DNA of 64,000 bases from Isoetes taiwanensis (Eukaryota > Streptophyta > Lycopodiopsida > Isoetales > Isoetaceae): positions 62,001-126,000 of the forward strand of contig JAJEKV010000292.1 in assembly GCA_021234155.1 (NCBI GenBank), in the 5' to 3' direction. Positions 19,511 through 31,175 of this stretch are shown piece after piece. Position 1 is the stretch's first letter. The number at the start of each line of letters is the position of its first letter. The notes beneath the pieces are model-generated. The model was not told the origin of the DNA, searched no databases, and worked only from the letters and a program-made list of their open reading frames with translations. The position numbers and the translations under genes were made by a program.

Positions 19511-22440
19511 AGATGGATTTACATTTTGATGGGTTGATTCTTTGTGCTGATTCACGTACCGCTATCTTTATTCTAAGCATTGAGTTGTAGGTGATTCATG
19601 CTGCTCTAAGCATTGAATTTTGAATGAAGTAATGTTCAATCATGGCTTCTCATTTGAATTAGCATATGATAAGAAGCAAAGGTTTTGGCTTATACCTACA
19701 GAACCATGTAGGTAAAGTCGGGCCCTTATAGCACAATTATTCCCAATGCAGAGTGAATACTTCCATCCAAAAACAAGGGCCTTAGATCCGATATGTTACT
19801 AGAGCAAGGTATGTTGTTTGCTTCATTTTATCTCCATGTCCAAGTTTAAAATTGCTTTATATGAAGTGAAAGTGTTATTTACAGTTGCATTTTTCCTTAT
19901 CCACTATTAGGATCCATTTGACTGTCTTTTTTCCTTTATAGTTCGTGGCTTCATCAAGTATTGTTTTCGTAAGCCCATCCCGCCATGGCGCTTCCTATGT
20001 ATCCATGTATTTCAAAATTATATTGCCAAAGTTGTAGTCTATGTGCCTACAGACCTTTAGGCTATGGCATTTAGTAGGAAATACTTGAAGAAATCGAGGA
20101 ATGCCCATGCTTTCTTAGGAATTAGAATGAGATGCCTTCATAGATTCAAAGCCTACCTCTGCATACAGTAAGAAATCAGCATGTTCTGGGGCCATTATTT
20201 CTGCCTTCATGTAAATCAAGAAACAGTAGAAGTGTTACAAGAGAACAAACATGTATGCATGAATAGCAAGGATGTAATTCTCCATTGCTTTTGAACACCA
20301 ACCGACCTTTATGAGACTCTTGACCATCTATCTATTGCCCATAAGAAGCATGTACTTTCTAGGTTTTCTAGAAAGATTGGTGGTACTTCTATGGTAATCG
20401 GTCATGGGAACAATAAGTTGCATGTTGTTCTTTGGAAATCAAGAAATCAGTGGCAGTTAGTTGACCTTTATTGAGCCGTTCTCTCATGAAGTCGATTGGT
20501 AACCGAGAAAAGAGTGTCGTAAACATTTCCAAGATGGGAATATATGCTATATTGCCCTTTTCATAAAAATTTCCTACAACATGGCATTGCAGATGGAGAC
20601 ATACAAGATCAAATAGAAGAATGGCTAGCAGAAAATATCCAAAGGAAAGAGTAAGGATACCGAAGTACCTAACCAGAAACAGGCTTAGCGAATTGAACAT
20701 CAGATTAATAATTGTTGTCATCAAGCACATCCTGTGCAACAGTTGTCCACTCTGCCAAATGAGGACAATTTAGGAAAAAAAAACAAGTGCAATGTTTTCC
20801 TTGTTGATTATAAGTACTCGATCCTGCCATTTATAAATTGCATAAGAAATCATTAAAGCAGTTCTCAACAGTGTGAAGGAGGAGTGAAATGGCAAGATTC
20901 CATGGACCATTGGCATCATTTCCAAGACAAAAACCGAAAAGAGATGCACCTAATGTAAAATTATAAAGCCAAATATTTCGCAGTACGTCCTTTTATCAAC
21001 AGAGTGAAGCCCCAATATGATAGCACCTTTAGATAAAAACTTGAAGAAATTGAGGAATGTCCATGCTTTATTAGGAATTAGAATGAGATGCCTTCATAGC
21101 TTCTCCTTGCATATAGATATGTATTTACCTTCACACGAGTTGCTATAAGTAGTATTGGATAAAGATGCTTGGTGCATTCAGCATATGAACAATACACAAC
21201 TTTGTTTCGTTAGCAATATTTGGTCCTTGGTATTTTGAAATTCGAAATGGAAATTCTTCTAATCTTGAGCAAGAGGTGAGTTGCGTATGACCATTTTGAT
21301 TCTCATACTCATGCATGGTAATCCTTCAACATTGTAAATTACTGCAAGTTTGTTTACAATAAGGAACGATTGAAAGTGAGCTTTGAAGCGAAAGCAGCTT
21401 CAAAACAATCTCTGATTCTTTAAATTTTTGCCAACGGTCTATGAAAGAGCAGTAAAAACATCATCGATTCTTTAAATCTTTGCCAATGGCCTATCAAAGA
21501 GCAGGTTCTAAGTGCACTTCAATAAGGCCCATGTTTTCCTATTGTGGCCTAACATTTAGTTCTTATAATACAGAGATGAAAGTTAATGGCAATGGAGCAA
21601 GGAGTGTTGGCCAAGGGGAGCTTTTATCCAAGAAAAGCATAGATTGTGCTCTGCCTAAATGGACCTTCTATTGGCTGCTTTAATGGCAATGGCAATGCAT
21701 CTTATCTTATCTTATCTATGGCAATCTTTGCTTTAAAAAAAATCCATTTGATATTGGATGTGACAAGATGTTAAGAAATGCCAACTTATAAGGTGTTTGA
21801 GTTTCCATGTTTATAGATTAATGAACCACTTCCCGTAGAGAGCTTCACAATGAGCTTTTCTGATTGTGAAATTTGTTGTGGCCTCATACTATAGGCTGAT
21901 TGGGAACATAGTTGCATTCAGTGAGCTAGCTACTCAATTTGGTGAGATGTCATTTTAATGTCTAAGGGCAACAACAATGTTGCATTCATTACTATTCGAC
22001 AGTTGTCTGCTCACAAAAGGAACATTTATGAAGCAGAAAATAGCAAAGGGCAACTAATTGCTACTGGGCTAGGGTGGCTTATGTCGTATGGATGTGCATA
22101 CTAATTTTGTGCTTAATGTTTGAGACCTCAGGTATAAGATATGTGCTGTATTGCCCGTCTCTTATAAAGTTTCCCACAACATGCTACAGATGGAGACATC
22201 CAAGATCAATTAGAAGAATGGCTGGCAGAAAACATCAAGGAAAGGATAACGAAGTACCTTCCCAAAAGCAGACTTAACAAACTGAACATCAGTTGAATAA
22301 TTGTTGTCATCAAGCACTCGCCAAACGAGTACAATTTAGGAAAACTACAAGCCTAGTTAGGATATAAGAACGTACTGCCTCTGTTTATGCGCAGGTAACA
22401 CACGGGGCATATTTACTAGTAGTATGGTATTACTTGACTA
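19511..22440. other. Non-coding stretch with duplicated cassettes
   Basis: No gene is supported. Two internal duplications are visible. A 63-bp piece at 20,081-20,143 recurs at 21,036-21,099. A piece of about 180-190 bp at 20,541-20,730 recurs at 22,139-22,318. A 60-bp phrase (TTCTTTAAAT...GCC.A.GG.CTAT.AAAGAGCAG) is repeated back to back at about 21,415-21,505. These look like decayed dispersed repeats. Confidence 0.5.
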
Positions 22441-22447
22441 GAAGGCT

Positions 22448-24010
22448 TCATTTCATTACGAATGCATCTGCAAATAGCTGAAGGTTAATGCTGGAGGAAC
22501 CGCCGGGAAGGGCAGCTGCAATCCCCATTTCTCTGATTTCTCGAATTCTGTTGAGGCATTCTCTGCCTTCCTCGCATTCCATCAGCCTCAAAACACCACT
22601 CTTCACATCTTCGGCACTCACCAATCCGTCTTCATCTCTGATAGCGCCTCTAAAATCCAACCCAATCTTCCACTCCTCCACAATCAATTTACAGTTCAAA
22701 TTCTGCTCGCCCAAAAGGGGCCATGCAAGCACTGGAACTCCGGCGCAGGCACTTTCTAGGGTCGAGTTCCATCTGCAGTGGCTAAGAAATCCACCAACGG
22801 AGCGATGTTGGAGTACCTCGATCTGGGGTGCCCATTTTACCACAATGCCTTCTTCCTCGTTCAGCCCTTCAAAAATCCAGTCCGAATCTTCTTCCTCCCC
22901 TGTCAGGGTCGGCCTCTGTATCCACAAAAATGGAACCTTGCTATCCATTACCCCTTTCGCAATATTTCTCAGCTGCTCTTTTCCCAGCACTGATACGCTT
23001 CCAAACGACACATACAGCACCGAGCCTTCTGCCTGCTTATCAAGCCAATCCATGCACGATCTGTCCTCCACTGTTAACCCAATTTCATTCTTCCCCTGCA
23101 TTTTATTAAAAACCTCGTAGTGATGCATTGGAGATACAGGCAAGTAATTGGGTAACATTTTCCGCATTGCTGCTACTGCTTTGGGCTCTAGTTCTTCGAA
23201 AGAATTTACCAAATTCCAATCTCCTTCTCTGGCTTTGCACTTGCAGAAGTATTCTACAGAAAGGCAATCTTCGTGCACTATCATAGGGATCTCGTTTTGC
23301 ATCAAAATCATATCGCTTGAAACCGCAATTGGGATGGTGCTACTTGCACTTGGATCTGCAGCAAAAAAAACCCAAATTAAAACCAAACTGCTCTGTAGTG
23401 GATTGGAATACTGGCTTCCTTTGATTGTAAATTAGCTCGCTACTAAAATAAAAACTGAGATATGTTTTTCACCTTTAATGGGGATCAATCCTTGAGCCCT
23501 CAGCTCCTCCAAGTTCTGAAATACAAGATGAGTGATGGCATTTGAAGGAAAAAACGTCGCCATATCTAAGCCAAATCTATCTGCAACCTGAGAAGACCAA
23601 TACACAAAGAAGTCAGAAATTATACATGCCACAGAGCAAGGATTTTTCCCCAGTTCTTGCTCCACAAGATTTTCGAAGGGTTTTCTCAGACTATCCACAC
23701 TGGCCATCATGAGCTCAACACCTTTCATTCCAGCAAGCTTTTTGGTTTCTTCATGAGAAAATCCGGCAAGCCCAACAAGCTTAAAACTGGGATCTTGGTC
23801 CACAGATATTCCTGATTGCTTGGCAGTGTCCAACAATCTTTCATGGTTGCCTTGAGTGTTGACAAAAGTAATGGAAAATCCCATTTTTCTGAGAATTTTG
23901 GACAACCGCATTAGAGGATTTATGTGGCCATCTGCAGGAAATGGCAAGACGATAACATGAGGCCTTCTTTGAGCAGATGCCATAGCCAAAATTTCAGTCT
24001 GTTGTTCCAT
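22448..24010 (-). CDS. UDP-glycosyltransferase (family 1, UGT85-like), two exons
   Basis: Transfers a sugar from a UDP-sugar to a small acceptor in the cytosol; the acceptor is unknown. Exon 1 is 24,010-23,473 and exon 2 is 23,355-22,448, joined across a 117-bp GT-AG intron (donor ATTAAAG/GTGAAA, acceptor TGCTGCAG/AT). This gives 1,446 bases and 481 codons with no lesion, normal for the family. The N-terminal PFPADGHINPL contains the expected catalytic His (residue 29) and ISDFF the helper Asp region. The C-terminal PSPG box runs from WAPQ (about 354) to GEQ (about 397). The box reads HCRWNS where nearly all plant UGTs have HCGWNS, an unusual Arg at about 374. Start chosen at MEQQTEIL; MASAQ nine codons in is also possible. 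The upstream frame continues but holds only a decayed repeat of the N-terminus. UGT85-like is a judgement from the N-terminal motif and intron position. Confidence 0.9.
23356..23472 (-). other. UGT intron
   Basis: 117-bp phase-1 intron with GT at 23,472-23,471 and AG at 23,357-23,356 (minus strand). A T-run precedes the acceptor. Splicing restores one continuous frame (codon for Asp split G/AT). Confidence 0.85.
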
Positions 24011-24039
24011 TCTCAATTTCTGTTTAACTGCACAAATGC

Positions 24040-24232
24040 AGTAAACAAAGTCCCTTTGCTGTGGAAATTTGCACAAAAGCATTCGAGGATTTATGTGGCA
24101 ATGTAGAGGAAATGGCAAGACTATGACATGAGGCCTTCTATGAGCAGCCCTTGAGTGTTCTTTAAGTCTTTTGTCTTTTGTTCTTGGCTTCACCAATAGA
24201 TCAGCAATTTTTAAATTGGACCAGACAAACAA
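24040..24232 (-). pseudogene. Relic of a second UGT N-terminus upstream of the gene
   Basis: In frame with and upstream of the UGT start, the sequence RRPHVIVLPFPLHCHINPRM repeats the authentic RRPHVIVLPFPADGHINPLM. It lacks the ADG and diverges after about 25 residues. The same relic is present in the duplicated copy near 29,260-29,310, so it predates the segmental duplication. It is probably a remnant of an older tandem UGT array. Confidence 0.65.
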
Positions 24233-24460
24233 AAGGGCTTACAAGGTTTAGCAAAGCCCATTCTCACTTTTTCTTTAGTGCACTATGGATGCTGGCATGT
24301 ACAGAACTACTATTAATAAAAAATAAATGTTGATGTTTGAGGAGACCTACCAGTTGCAATTCAAGATCTAATTGTGTCAAGCAATACCATAACACCGAGG
24401 CCTAATTTGAGCAATGCCATAACCAAACTTCAATATGTTGTTGGCATAACGTTTTTGTTT

Positions 24461-24560
24461 AATGCACTTAGATGGCTACTTGCATAGAGAACTTCTATTA
24501 ATATAGAATGAATGCACTTAGATGGCTACTTGCATAGAGAACTTCTATTAATATAGAATG
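24461..24560. repeat. 50-bp tandem duplication
   Basis: AATGCACTTAGATGGCTACT... is present twice, essentially exactly, at 24,461-24,510 and 24,511-24,560. Copy B has the unit once (about 29,885-29,935), so this duplication arose after the segmental duplication. Confidence 0.9.
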
Positions 24561-25330
24561 AATGCTGATGTTTGCAATTTTGGATCTATTCCGGCCAGTT
24601 TCAAGAACAAAAATCTTATGATAATGATGCACATGCTCATGCTCCACGCGCTTCAATAAAATATTGTTTGGGGGTGCCAACTCACGTCTCATTTCAAGTG
24701 TCATGGTTGGTGCAAATATAAATGACATTGGGCACATGTGTTCTCTCCACCTACCAAAAAAAAGTTATAACACTTGAATGATTGTCCAAAGCATGACTAG
24801 ACACATGGTGTTCATTCCATCCTTCACTTCTCTCCCCATCGCCCTCCTACCCTCTTGCCTTCTCTCTCCATCGCCCTCTTACCCTCTTGCCCTCTTGCCC
24901 TCTTACCCTCTTGCCTTCTCTCTCAGGGGTTTGCCATCTTGCTCTCACTAGGGTTTTGCCCACACACCCCAATTTTTTTCAGCCCTCTATCCCAAATAGT
25001 TGCAAAACGGAAGTAAATCCCCGTTTCGAATTCTAAGCATCCATAACGCGCTTCATGCAACTGTCCTGCTTTGTCCTAATCTTTGTTTGTCCTAAGAAGT
25101 TGCACCAAGGGCATTTTAGATTCCCCATTTTGGATGTTAAGCACCCAAAACGCTTTATGCCAACCGCTTGCCCTAATTTTTGTGCCCTAATTTATGTTTT
25201 CTCGAAAAGCTGCGCTAAGGACATTTTGGAGTCCTTGTTTTGGATTCTAAGCATACAAAGTGCGCTTCGCGCAACCCCCTTTATTTTTATATTTTTGAGG
25301 GTAAGAGTACGTATTAATATATAAAAGATT
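24561..25330. other. Upstream flank of the UGT gene, pyrimidine repeats
   Basis: The region contains a C/T-rich low-complexity tract built from CCCTCTTGCC/CCCTCTTACC units (about 24,820-24,930). Three spaced copies of a phrase CATT(T/A)...TTGGAT.(T/C)TAAGCA(T/C)(C/A)CAAA..GC follow (25,030-25,270). No gene. The same arrangement is in copy B at 30,200-30,640. Confidence 0.5.
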
Positions 25331-25479
25331 TACATAGGACATCCCCAAGTGCGATTGATAGAAAGAATTGTCACAGGTGGGTATTACTCATAAGTGTCAA
25401 GGGTTGTGCTAAGAAGTTGCCACACCAGTCTTCCCTAGCCCTAGATTACTAAAGGGCTAACCGTCTTCATCCAGACTTA

Positions 25480-26743
25480 GGTACTATATGGTGCTAGTAG
25501 CCAGATCTAGGCAACAAGACCTTGGGAGATGGCCCCCCTGAAGATGAAGATCCAACTTCTATTCCTGCACACTGTTTAAGTCCACTCCCAGTGACATTTG
25601 AGAAATAAATAGAATCCCCTTATATTGTCAATTCTATCCATGTCCTTGTTGTAATTACGGCCAAACTTCTTATGGTGGGTGAGGGCCATGAGGGCTACCT
25701 CCGCATTGAAGGTGCCCTTAATCCTTGTTACTGAAATAGGCAATCCTTCAAGAGCTACACTGCATTGATGCTTCCAAATGCACCATAATGATATATTAGT
25801 TAAAGTGAGTTGGATAATGTCTGCACCTATACTGGCTAGAATGGCTGGCCATGACAGCTCACATATCTGTAGCGCAATGATTGGACAAACCCATCTCTAG
25901 AAGTCTCCTATGATCGGACAAAAGAAAAGGTGATCCATTGTCTCTGAGGCTCCACACCCAAGAGGGCAGAGATCGTGTTAAATAACTCCCTTATTCATCA
26001 ACCATGTCATAGTGTAAATGCCTTCTTGTAGACTGATCCTGCGAAAGGATTGTATCTTTATAGAGCATAAGGAGGACCAAGAATTGGTCAGTAGATCTTT
26101 GGTCTTTGCTTGGTCTAATCCCAACCTGTCTGCAGCCCTGAATGGGGCATTAGCAGTCCATACAACTTCCTAACTTTATACTCTGCCCCATCCCCACACA
26201 ACCATCTATCCTCTTCCCCTACAATACCAGAAAGAACATTGAAATTCACTATAATCTTCCTAAAGATCTTCCTATCACCTTCCCCAACCCCTGGAACTAG
26301 AGCTTTAAATCTTGTCCATGTAATCCATCTATCATTTTCCTGCAACTGCTCAACCTTACAAACTCCAGCGGCACGCAATTTAGTGAACATTCGAAGGTGT
26401 ATAAGCGCAATAGGGAGTGCATTCCTCTCCTAAATCCTAATATTCCAAAATGTACTCAGTTCCACTGCCTCCCATTGAGCATCTGCTGGAATTAAAGAGA
26501 TTCTGCACATCCTGCCAAGCTTCTAGTACTTTCCTCATTATTGGGGAGATACCTCGACCCATTGAAAATTTATGAAAATAGGAGCCAACCTCATCTCTAG
26601 GAGTCGAAGGTTTCCCCTTTATCTCCCCCTGTTTAGAATCATGGCTAAAACGGGAAGGAGGTGCAGGAGTTAGAATTGCAGGATATGTTATCGACCCCGC
26701 TATATGTGACGATGTTATTCTTCTATCTAAAACAAAGATCAGG
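25480..26743 (-). pseudogene. Old LINE, C-terminal part with zf-RVT zinc-binding region
   Basis: The minus strand reads through a reverse-transcriptase-associated zinc region: LCPLGCGASETMDHLFFCPI at about 25,975-25,915, the C..C.....H..F.C form of zf-RVT. Upstream (higher coordinates) are RMCSLFT-type and GGSGTEYILE stretches of the LINE C-terminal connection region. Frames are broken. The segment is interrupted at 26,743/27,983 by a younger LINE and continues to about 28,150. Confidence 0.65.
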
Positions 26744-26752
26744 TTTACAAAG
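26744..26752. repeat. Target-site duplication of the inserted LINE, left
   Basis: TTTACAAAG at 26,744-26,752 is repeated exactly at 27,983-27,991, directly after the LINE 3' tail. Confidence 0.75.
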
Positions 26753-27982
26753 AACAATTAAACGCTCTCGAAGTTTTTTTTTGCATATCCATGCATGCGT
26801 GTGAACAAAGGAAAAACCAAAGTGATGGTTATAGGTAGAAGAGAAAATTTAGATATGATGTATGAAGGAGAGACTTTGGAACAAACTCGTACATACAAGT
26901 ATTTGGGGATTGAGGTGACAGATGGATACAAATGGAATGTAGGGGTAGAAAGAAGAATAGTAGGTGGCATGCGTGGGCTTTTTACGATTACTATAAGCAT
27001 ATGCGTGGAATAACCATGTGGACAAGTGGAGTTTGAGGAAGGCGATGTTCAAAACATTGGTGCAACCAGTTTTGCTCTATGGGTGCCAAGTGTGGGGGCC
27101 CGCCTATCAAAGAAAATGTGGGACAAGGTTGAGAATGTTCAAAAAACGTTTCCTTCTCGATTGAATTGGGGGTCAAAGCCCAAACACCATATGCAATGCT
27201 CTTAGCGGAAGTTGGCTTCCTTCCTCTTGAAGGAGAATCACTTTATTTAACCCTTTCTTACAGGCAGGGAGGAAATTAAATGATACTAGAATAACATCTC
27301 AAGCGCTAGTAGAATCTCGATTACAAGAGCATTGGGATGGTATCAAACAAGTTTGTGAGTGGGCAAGCAATTGGGGATTGACATTCATGATATGCCGAAT
27401 CGAATCTTGGAATTCGATGCTTAGTACATGATAACATGCTCGAGAGACTGTGGGAAAAATCAGGAGTGAAAATGGACTTCTACAAACGTGAGATCAATCC
27501 AATGTTGGTATATGCTGAACAGGGGTATTTAAATGCAAGCCTTAGCACCAGAAAGAGAAATTTGATATCGGAAGCAAGACTTAGTAGCCATAAGTTGGAA
27601 ATTGAAGCGGGTCGCTTTCATGATATTCAGAGACAACCGTCTCTGTTCTTGTTGTAGAAGAGCTCTTGTGGAAGACGAACAACATGCTTTTTAGAATGCG
27701 TGGAGTTCTCTTATTTGCGGGACCAACATGGAATTATGGTATCTAGTATACATGATCTCCTAAACTTAGATGCTGTAGTTCTTGCACGGTATCTAGATGA
27801 TTGGTGGAAACTGCGCAAGGAGTTATTGGAGCTGAATGAGTTGGTAGATAACTTCGAGGCCAATGGCCTTGTTTGATGTATATATATTTTTATATAGCTT
27901 TGTATGTAACATGGCCGCCTATGGACCTGAGGGTCTAACCCGGCGAGAGAATAATACATTTACATTTACATTTACATTCACA
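26753..27982 (+). mobile_element. 5'-truncated LINE inserted in copy A
   Basis: A 1.23-kb plus-strand insertion encodes only the RT C-terminal end. KTKVMVIGR, YEGETLEQTRTYKYLGIEV and YKWNVGVERRI (26,808-26,965) come first, then LLYGCQVWGP (about 27,075-27,105). A C-terminal region follows that ends ANGLV-stop near 27,873. A short 3' UTR leads into a (TACATT)n tail (about 27,955-27,985). Truncation, simple tail and 9-bp TSD together are the signature of target-primed reverse transcription. Frameshifts are present. The absence from copy B shows it inserted after the segmental duplication, or was lost from B. Confidence 0.85.
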
Positions 27983-27991
27983 TTTACAAAG

Positions 27992-28185
27992 GGAATAGTT
28001 GGAGATGCATCCTCCTGAATAGCCCTCCATACAAATTTAGTTGCCAGAACCTTCCCTTGGACCATTGGGTCTTTACATCCCAATCCTCCATCCTTCCTAT
28101 CTCGGCACATTTCTGACCACACAACCCCAGTTATCCCCCCCCCCGCCCCCAAGGATGAATTTATGAATAATTACCAACAACTGGT
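27992..28185 (-). pseudogene. Old LINE, segment beyond the insertion
   Basis: The minus-strand frame reads GITGVVWSEMCRDRKDGGLG then DPMVQGKVLATKFVWRAI. This is the W..vC.pK..GGLGi.d...qN.ALl.KW.WR region of plant LINE ORF2. It continues the LINE remnant that ends at 26,743 across the younger insertion. Confidence 0.7.
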
Positions 28186-28895
28186 GAACATATTGTTGTA
28201 GTGAATTAAATTGATTTCTTTATTTAGTAAGTGGTAGTCTATTTTTTTAGAAAGGTATGAATGTTGTAGGGGTATTGATATTAAATGTGTAAGCTTACAA
28301 TTTATAGAGACATGTAATAATGGGGGGTAAGATGGAGTATTTTTAGTGTGGTCTTATTTCGAGTTTGGTCACCGTGATATCTAGAATAGGTTGTAAGCAC
28401 TTAATAGCTAAATATTTAAAAGAAATGGAGCAAATAATTGTAGCTAGGAATTATTTCGAATGTTAACATTATTTAACTTGTGTAGTTTAGTGGGAATGTA
28501 CATTAGTTGGCAAATAGGTGGGCGATTCTTGCTATTGTGAAACGAAAAATTGGTTGTTATTGTTAAATAATTGCAACGATACGGATAGAACCCGGTGAGA
28601 TTGAAACTAGTAGTAATATTGCATTAAATGCATTATTTCTATAAACAGTGCAGGTTTCCCATGAACATGCAATCGATGGGAAAGATGCAGACAATACTCA
28701 CGAAATCAAATCCACACAGACAAGGAAAAAACGTCACACTTGGTCCCAAAAGAACACTCAGATAATGTCGAATTGTTCAGCCCGGTTAGTGTTGCCAACG
28801 GTATCAAGAATGACCACTGCATCATTTAGTCGGGCTAGTTTCTCTTGGAATTGCGGGGCCTCCCCGTTCTAGCATCTTGAAATCTTCTATCATCT
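28186..28895. other. Spacer between duplication copies
   Basis: AT-rich and unique to this position. A short minus-strand open block (about 28,870-28,770) reads QFQEKLARLNDAVVILDTVG. It has no recognised family and may be a stray exon fragment. Confidence 0.35.
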
Positions 28896-29400
28896 CCTTT
28901 CATTCCAACAAGCTTTTTGGTTTCTCGTGAGAGAATCCGGCAAGCCCAACAAGCTTAAAGCGGGATCTTGGTCTTTTGGATGTTCTGATTGCTTGGCTGT
29001 CCAGCAGTCTTTCATGGTTGCCTTGAGTGTTGACAAAAGTAATGGAAAATCCCATTTTGTGAGGATTTTGGACAACCGCGATTAGAGGATTTATGTGGCC
29101 ATCTGCAGGAAATGGCAAGACGATAACATGAGGCCTTCTTTGAGCAGATGCCATAGCCAAAATTTCAGTCTGTTATTCCATGCTCAATTTTTGTTTAACT
29201 GCACAAATGCACTAAACAAAGTCCCTTTGTTGTAGGAATTTGCACAATATGTGCAATCTGCAGGAAATGGCAAGACTATGACATGAGGCCTTCTATGAGC
29301 AGCTCTTGAGTGTTCTTTAAGTCTTTTGTCTTTTGTTCTTGGCTTCACCAACAGATCAGCAATTTTTAATTTGGACCAGACAAACAAAAGGGCTTAGCAC
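28896..29400 (-). pseudogene. Truncated UGT copy
   Basis: Matches the N-terminal 90 or so residues of the intact UGT (ASAQRRPHVIVLPFPADGHI, ITFVNTQGNHERLLD, KLVGLAGFSHE). The first codons read Met-Glu-stop (ATGGAATAA at about 29,180), a frameshift follows GHINPL, and the match ends at the duplication edge. No acceptor half or PSPG box exists nearby. Clearly non-functional. Confidence 0.85.
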
Positions 29401-30658
29401 AAGGTTTAGCAAAGCCCATTCTCAGTTTTTCTTTAGTGCAATGCTTAATATTCTTGTCATTTTCCTTTTTTATGTATCTGATTTGGGCTGGCAGCAAACG
29501 ATATGGGGTTTTTTAGGGATATGCTCATTGGGATATGCTCATTATGTTGTTGCTTGGACCTCCAATCATCTCGGCAATTATTTTTATTGCATCGGTACAT
29601 GTACTGGCATGTATAGAACTACTATTAATAAATAATAAATGTCCATGTCATGGGGAACATCCGTCAGGTGTTCTGGGGGATCATAAAGTTGTTGCATCTC
29701 GCTCCCACCGCAACACCGTGATGTTCCGTAGGGTCGTGGCCGGGCTTTGAAATAGAGGAACCTGAGACCTGGGGTTGCAATTCAAGATCTAATTGTGTCA
29801 AGCAATACCATAACACGAGGCCTTATTTGAGGAGGTTGCCATAACCAAACTTCAATATGTTGTGGGTATAACGTTTTTTGTTTAATGCACTTAGATGGCT
29901 ACTTGCATAGAGAACTTCTATTAATATAGAATGAATTCTGATGTTTGCAATTTTGGATCTATTCTGGCCATTTTCAAGAACAAAAATTTTATGATAATGG
30001 CATGGCACATGCTCATGCTCCACGCGCTTCAATAAAATATTGTTTGGGGGTGCCATCTCACGTCTCATTTCAAGTGTCATGATTGGTGCAAATATAAATG
30101 ACATTGGACACATGTGTTCATTCTCTCCACCTACCAAAAAAATTATAACACTTGAATGATTGTCCAAAGTATGACTAGACACATGGTGTTCATTCCATCC
30201 TTCACTTCTCTCCCCATCGCCCTCCTACCCTCTTGCCTTCTCTCCCCATCGGCCTCTTACCCTCTTGCCTTCTCTCTCTAGGGTTTGCCATCTTGCTCTC
30301 ACTAGGGTTTTGCCCACACACCCCAATTTTTCAGCCCTCTATCCCAAATAGTTGCAAAATGGAAGTAAATCCCAGTTCGAATTTAAGCATCCATAACGCT
30401 TCATGCAACTTTCCTGCTTTGTCCTAATCTTTGTTTGTCCTAAGAAGTTGCACCAAGGGCATTTTAGATTCCCCATTTTGGATGTTAAGTACCCAAAATG
30501 CGCTTTGCGCAACTGCTTTATGTTTTCCTGAAAAAGCTGCGCTAAATTTTGGAGTCCTTGTTTTGGATTCTAATGGAGTCCTTGTTTTGGATTCTAAGCA
30601 TAAAAATGCGCTTCGCGCAACCCCCTTTATTTTTATTTTTTTTGAGGGTAAGAGTATG

Positions 30659-31150
30659 TTATAATATATAAAATCTTGTCCATGTAATCCATCTATCATT
30701 TTTTCGCAACTGCTCAACCTTACAAACTCCAGCGGCACGCAATTTAGTGAACACTCGAAGGTGTATAAGCGCAAGAGGGAGTGCATTCCTGTCCCAAATC
30801 CTAATATTCCAAAATATACTCAGTTCCACCGCCTTCCATTGAGCATCTGCTGGACTAAAGAGATTCTGCACATCCTGCCAAGCTTCTAGTACTTTCCTCA
30901 TTATTGGGGAGATACCTCGACCCATTGAAAATTTGTGAAAATAGGAGCCAACCTCATCTCTAAGCATGTTTAAGCCAATATCTTACAAAGGGAATAGTTG
31001 GAGATGCATCCTCCTGAATAGCCCTCCATACAAATTTGGCTGACAGAACCTTCCCTTGGACCATTGGGTCTTTACATCCCACTCCCCCATCCTTCCTATC
31101 TCGCACATTTCTGACCACACAACCCCAGTTATCTCCCCTCCAAGGATGAA
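30659..31150 (-). pseudogene. Old LINE remnant in copy B
   Basis: Carries the same minus-strand LINE blocks as copy A (EVGSYFHKFSMGRGISPIMR; then the GITGVVWSEMC.. region near 31,135-31,020). They are joined without the young LINE through TCTTACAAAGGGAATAG near 30,982-30,998, which represents the empty target region. Confidence 0.7.
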
Positions 31151-31175
31151 TTTATGAATAATTACCAACAATTGG

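Larger units (their letters stand above)
23721..28185. repeat. Segmental duplication, copy A
   Basis: From within UGT exon 1 through the downstream LINE remnant to about 28,185, this segment is colinear with 28,896-31,175, apart from indels. It carries a young LINE insertion (26,753-27,982) and a 50-bp tandem repeat that copy B lacks. Confidence 0.85.
28896..31175. repeat. Segmental duplication, copy B
   Basis: Colinear with 23,721-28,185. It starts inside UGT exon 1 and so lacks exon 2 and most of exon 1. It lacks about 1 kb of the old LINE (equivalent of 25,330-26,290) and has no young LINE. It carries short extra segments at about 29,440-29,600 and 29,640-29,780. Confidence 0.85.

Noticed and set aside
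22488..23120. 210-codon plus-strand frame
   Set aside because: Antisense shadow of UGT exon 2.
27955..27985. Independent (TACATT)n microsatellite
   Set aside because: It sits exactly at the 3' end of the LINE and is followed by the target duplication, so it is the element's tail.
28896..29400. Second functional UGT
   Set aside because: It has an early stop, a frameshift after GHINPL, and no C-terminal half.
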